DNA of 64,000 nt from JBLHZY01 sp050633265 (GTDB lineage Bacteria > Pseudomonadota > Alphaproteobacteria > Rhodobacterales > Rhodobacteraceae). The translations under genes were made by a program, and so were the position numbers. This document shows, piece after piece, positions 61,449-64,000 of the stretch; within the stretch, counting starts at the first letter, position 1; each line of letters starts with the position of its first letter. Under the pieces are notes generated by a model, which saw only the letters and a program-made list of their open reading frames with translations, made no database searches and was not told the DNA's origin. The DNA lies in the NCBI GenBank assembly GCA_050633265.1, contig JBOEGE010000006.1, forward strand, positions 124,001-188,000. The letters are read 5' to 3'.

Positions 61449-61994
61449 CTATATCAGCGGATCATAAGCCCATTGCAGTAAGGCTTGGCGCTGGCGCGGG
61501 CGGCAGAACATATCGCCCGGATAGCAATTGGCGCGAATTTGGCCGGCGTGGCGGGCGAAGGCGCGCCAGCGTTTGATTTGGATCGCATCAATTTGCGCAA
61601 GGCGGCGGCCAAGCGTATAGCGGCAATACCATTGAAACCAGCCGCGCGGATCGGGCCCGTAAATCCAGCCCTTTTCGCGCCAGACTGCAAGCGGCTGGCG
61701 GCTCTTGATGCCAAAGTAATTCATACCCGGATCGGCCCTGTCGCTGAGCTTGGCATTCTCATACCAATCAGACGGGAACTCATCCCGGCAATCATTGATA
61801 TAACGCCCCTCAAAGACGCCCATTTCAAGCATCTCTTTGGGAGAATAATGGGGGGTAAACTCAGGCGCGAAATCTTGGCCCATGGGCGCGCTAAGCTGGT
61901 AGCGATAATCGCTTTGCATCTTGTCGTTTACAACGATCTCCCCAAGTGATTGGCGCGTTGGGGCAGGGCGGAAATCAAGATCGGGGTCATTCAT
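61449..61994 (-). CDS. Conserved hypothetical protein
   Basis: A 181-residue soluble protein without a recognised domain. It is rich in Tyr, Trp and Arg, with a conserved-looking segment HYSPKEMLEMGVFEGRYIND then CRDEFPSDWYENAKLSDRADPGMNYFGI and a C-terminal RWRAFARHAGQIRANC. I recall similar proteins from bacteria and fungi, but no function. It lies between the XRE operon and the glutathione transferase gene, 72 bases from the latter. Confidence 0.6.
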   Translation of the reverse strand: MNDPDLDFRPAPTRQSLGEIVVNDKMQSDYRYQLSAPMGQDFAPEFTPHYSPKEMLEMGVFEGRYINDCRDEFPSDWYENAKLSDRADPGMNYFGIKSRQPLAVWREKGWIYGPDPRGWFQWYCRYTLGRRLAQIDAIQIKRWRAFARHAGQIRANCYPGDMFCRPRQRQALLQWAYDPLI

Positions 61995-62065
61995 TTGGGC
62001 ATGGGCTTTCGGCTTTGGCTGCGGTTCTTAAAGGAGTTAGCGCGCCCCAGTTTCGCGGCAAGGCC

Positions 62066-62683
62066 TTAGGGAAAATAGAGCGGCGCATCGCCTTCCTCCC
62101 ATTTGGTATATTTTTGCATGATCCCTTCAAAACGCGCCGAAGCGAGAAACCGCGCGAGCCAGGCCTGCACATTGGGCCAGGGTTGCGCATCAAACCAAGC
62201 GCGATCCACATTGGCAAACTGGCGCACGAAGGGCAGGATGGCATAATCGGCCAGACTTGCCCGCGCAAAGATCCACGCGCCCATCTGCGCCTCTAAATCG
62301 CTCAAAAATACCGCCGCCAAATCACGCTGCTCCAGCGCATTCTCATCAGGATAACGCACCGCGTATTTGGTCCGATCGAGGGCCTCCTTAAACGGCCCAT
62401 CACAGCGCGCAATCCAATCCCAACCCGCCGCAGGCATATCAAGCCAGCCCTCAGGATCGCTCTGCGCCAGCGCCCATTTCATCACATCCAAACTCTCGTC
62501 AATCACCCCGCCCTCATAGGCCAAACAAGGCACTGTCGCGCTTGGAGACGTGGCCAAAAACGCCGCCGCCTTATCGCGCAAAACGATTTCTCGCAGCGCG
62601 ACCTCTACCCCTGCGGAGGCCAGCGCAAGCCGGGCGCGCATCGCATAGGGGCAGCGGCGAAAAGAGTATAGAACGGGGGGCAT
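62066..62683 (-). CDS. Glutathione S-transferase
   Basis: A 205-residue GST. The N-terminal thioredoxin-like domain starts MPPVLYSFRRCPYAMRARLAL with CPYA in the position of the catalytic Ser/Cys, and has the TVPCLAYEGGVIDESLDVM glutathione loop; the helical C-terminal domain follows. It resembles YibF/omega-like bacterial GSTs, which act as reductases or stress proteins. ATG at 62683 follows GGAG; the longer start at 62707 lacks a good site. Confidence 0.88.
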   Translation of the reverse strand: MPPVLYSFRRCPYAMRARLALASAGVEVALREIVLRDKAAAFLATSPSATVPCLAYEGGVIDESLDVMKWALAQSDPEGWLDMPAAGWDWIARCDGPFKEALDRTKYAVRYPDENALEQRDLAAVFLSDLEAQMGAWIFARASLADYAILPFVRQFANVDRAWFDAQPWPNVQAWLARFLASARFEGIMQKYTKWEEGDAPLYFP

Positions 62684-62747
62684 GATTGGCTCCAACTTGG
62701 CGGGCATTCGCCCTTGTAGCGCAGTTACACCAAGACGTTAAGCCGCG

Positions 62748-64000
62748 CTATTCCACTGCCAAAAGCGATGCATTCCCCCCCGCGGCCGTTGTATCAACCG
62801 AGACAGAATATTCATTAAACAAGCGGATATCCGGCCCGCGGCTGGTGATCAGCGGAACAATCGCGCCATCGCGCCCAGCAAGGGCTTCGCGCATGGCCTC
62901 GGGCTGATCGCCCCAATAGATCACCGCATCCATTTCGGCCATCTCCCGCAGATCAGACGGCGGTAGATCAAGCATCAAACGCGCCCCCAATGAACCGGCC
63001 TCGCGCGCCAGTTTAAGCTGGGTCTCCCCGTCTTTAACACTGGGCCCAAGACATAGAATATGGCGCTTGGCGCGCAGCTGATAGCGATTGGATTCGCCGG
63101 TCGGCCCGGGCAATTCGCGCGATATATCACAAGGCTCAATCGGCCATTCAGCATGGGTAAAGCGGCGCAGATATTGCGGCCCGCCCGCCTTTGGGCCCGT
63201 CCCACTTAGCCCATGCCCGCCAAAGGGCTGCGAGCCAACAATTGCGCCGATTTGATTGCGGTTTACATAAATATTGCCCGCTTTTACCCGATCAATCACA
63301 TGCTGAACGCGCCCATCAATGCGCGTATGCAGGCCAAAAGTTAGCCCGTAACCCGCGCCGTTTACCGCATCAATCACACGATCAATATCCGCGCTGTCAT
63401 AAAGAGCGATATGCAAAACCGGGCCGAAGATCTCCTTTTTCAGCGCGCCAATCCCCTCAATAGAAACCAGAGCCGGGGCAACGAATGTTCCTTCCAAAGG
63501 CGCGTCGAGCTGAAGGATCAAACGGCCTTGCTCCGCCGCTTCCAAAACATGCGCATCAATCCCGGCCTTGGCCGCCGCATCTATCACCGGGCCAATATCG
63601 GTCGCAAAATCGCTTGGATCGCCAAGGCGCAAACATTTCATCGCCCCTTGCAACATCTTTAAAAATTCCGGCGCAATATCGCGCTGAAGATAGAGCATCC
63701 GAAGCGCGCTGCACCGCTGCCCGGCGGATTGAAACGCCGAAGCAATCACATCGCGCACCGCTTGTTCGGGCAGGGATGTGCTATCAACGATCATTGCGTT
63801 TAACCCGCCGGTTTCTGCGATCAATGGCGGGTTGTCGGGCAGGGCGCTTGCCATGGCGCGGTTGATGATCTGGGCGGTCTTGGTCGATCCGGTAAAGCAC
63901 ACGCCGCCAATGTTTTTGTGGCCTGTCAGCACCGGGCCAACAAGCGCACCATGCCCTGCGATCAGCTTCAAAACATCCCGCGGAACCCCGGCCTGATAGA
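62748..64000 (-). CDS. putA: PutA, 3' part (pyrroline-5-carboxylate dehydrogenase domain), cut by the window end
   Basis: The C-terminal part of bifunctional proline dehydrogenase/L-glutamate-gamma-semialdehyde dehydrogenase. The reading frame continues without a stop to the last base, so the N-terminal proline dehydrogenase and part of the aldehyde dehydrogenase domain lie outside. Visible are NIGGVCFTGSTKTAQ (cofactor loop), LIAETGGLNAMIVD with the catalytic Glu, FQSAGQRCSALRMLYLQ with the nucleophilic Cys, and EIFGPVLHI, then the PutA-specific C-terminal extension ending NASLLAVE. It oxidises proline to glutamate at the membrane. Confidence 0.94.
   Translation of the reverse strand, partial: YQAGVPRDVLKLIAGHGALVGPVLTGHKNIGGVCFTGSTKTAQIINRAMASALPDNPPLIAETGGLNAMIVDSTSLPEQAVRDVIASAFQSAGQRCSALRMLYLQRDIAPEFLKMLQGAMKCLRLGDPSDFATDIGPVIDAAAKAGIDAHVLEAAEQGRLILQLDAPLEGTFVAPALVSIEGIGALKKEIFGPVLHIALYDSADIDRVIDAVNGAGYGLTFGLHTRIDGRVQHVIDRVKAGNIYVNRNQIGAIVGSQPFGGHGLSGTGPKAGGPQYLRRFTHAEWPIEPCDISRELPGPTGESNRYQLRAKRHILCLGPSVKDGETQLKLAREAGSLGARLMLDLPPSDLREMAEMDAVIYWGDQPEAMREALAGRDGAIVPLITSRGPDIRLFNEYSVSVDTTAAGGNASLLAVE

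Noticed and set aside
1..64000. CRISPR array, insertion sequence, prophage or replication origin
   Set aside because: No regularly spaced repeats, transposase, integrase or phage structural gene was recognised on either strand.

Overview
The window looks like chromosomal DNA of a marine-type alphaproteobacterium, most likely Rhodobacterales (Roseobacter group). The basis is the rpsA-ihfB-lapA-trpF-trpB order, a glpR-type DeoR regulator, nirK-nirV with pseudoazurin and norCBQD-nnrS, an alphaproteobacterial TGA-N9-TCA iron box, dense 1-8 nt gene overlaps and a G+C-rich sequence. I made no computed comparison; the assignment rests on recognised protein families and gene order.

Layout. 1-13.0 kb is mostly housekeeping: a glpR-like regulator, rpsA, ihfB, a LapA-domain protein, trpF and trpB on the plus strand; a TPR lipid/periplasmic-type protein, pth, rplY, an L-lactate dehydrogenase and trpA on the minus strand; an MFS exporter; then ychF and a tRNA-Ser(GCT). 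13.3-20.9 kb is a tightly overlapping glycan cluster: three enzymes making UDP-N-acetyl-L-fucosamine (CapE/F/G type), a short initiating phosphoglycosyl transferase, a sulfotransferase, a sugar aminotransferase and a GT4 glycosyltransferase. 21.2-26.3 kb is an accessory module: a 943-residue adenylation/carrier/thioesterase protein with a cysteine in the nucleophile position and an extra C-terminal beta-rich domain, converging on an aberrant cytochrome P450 that overlaps a cytosine-deaminase-like amidohydrolase. rsmJ and a Bcr/CflA-type MFS transporter follow.

29.2-34.9 kb is a complete dppABCDF peptide importer. 34.9-43.7 kb is a complete ferric-siderophore uptake system: DUF2218 protein, FatB-type binding protein, two FecCD permeases, ATPase, TonB-dependent receptor, ExbB, two ExbD and TonB, with an iron-responsive operator before the receptor. 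43.9-50.7 kb (minus strand) is an arabinoside utilisation operon: GH51 arabinofuranosidase, ABC ATPase, two permeases, binding protein, with an ArsR-like regulator upstream and two matching inverted repeats in the promoter region.

50.8-60.7 kb is a denitrification block that would reduce nitrite to nitrous oxide: nirV, nirK, pseudoazurin, an NnrR-type Crp/Fnr regulator, a DUF1858 protein, norCBQD, two very small membrane proteins and nnrS; NnrR-type boxes lie before the pseudoazurin gene and norC. No nitrate reductase or nosZ is in the window. The remaining genes are a membrane protein with an XRE regulator under two twin operators, a conserved hypothetical, a glutathione S-transferase and the 3' part of putA, cut by the window end.

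The most unusual region is 21.2-26.3 kb: the Cys-thioesterase NRPS-like protein, the P450 without EXXR, and the translationally coupled amidohydrolase, placed against a FucNAc/sulfotransferase glycan cluster.
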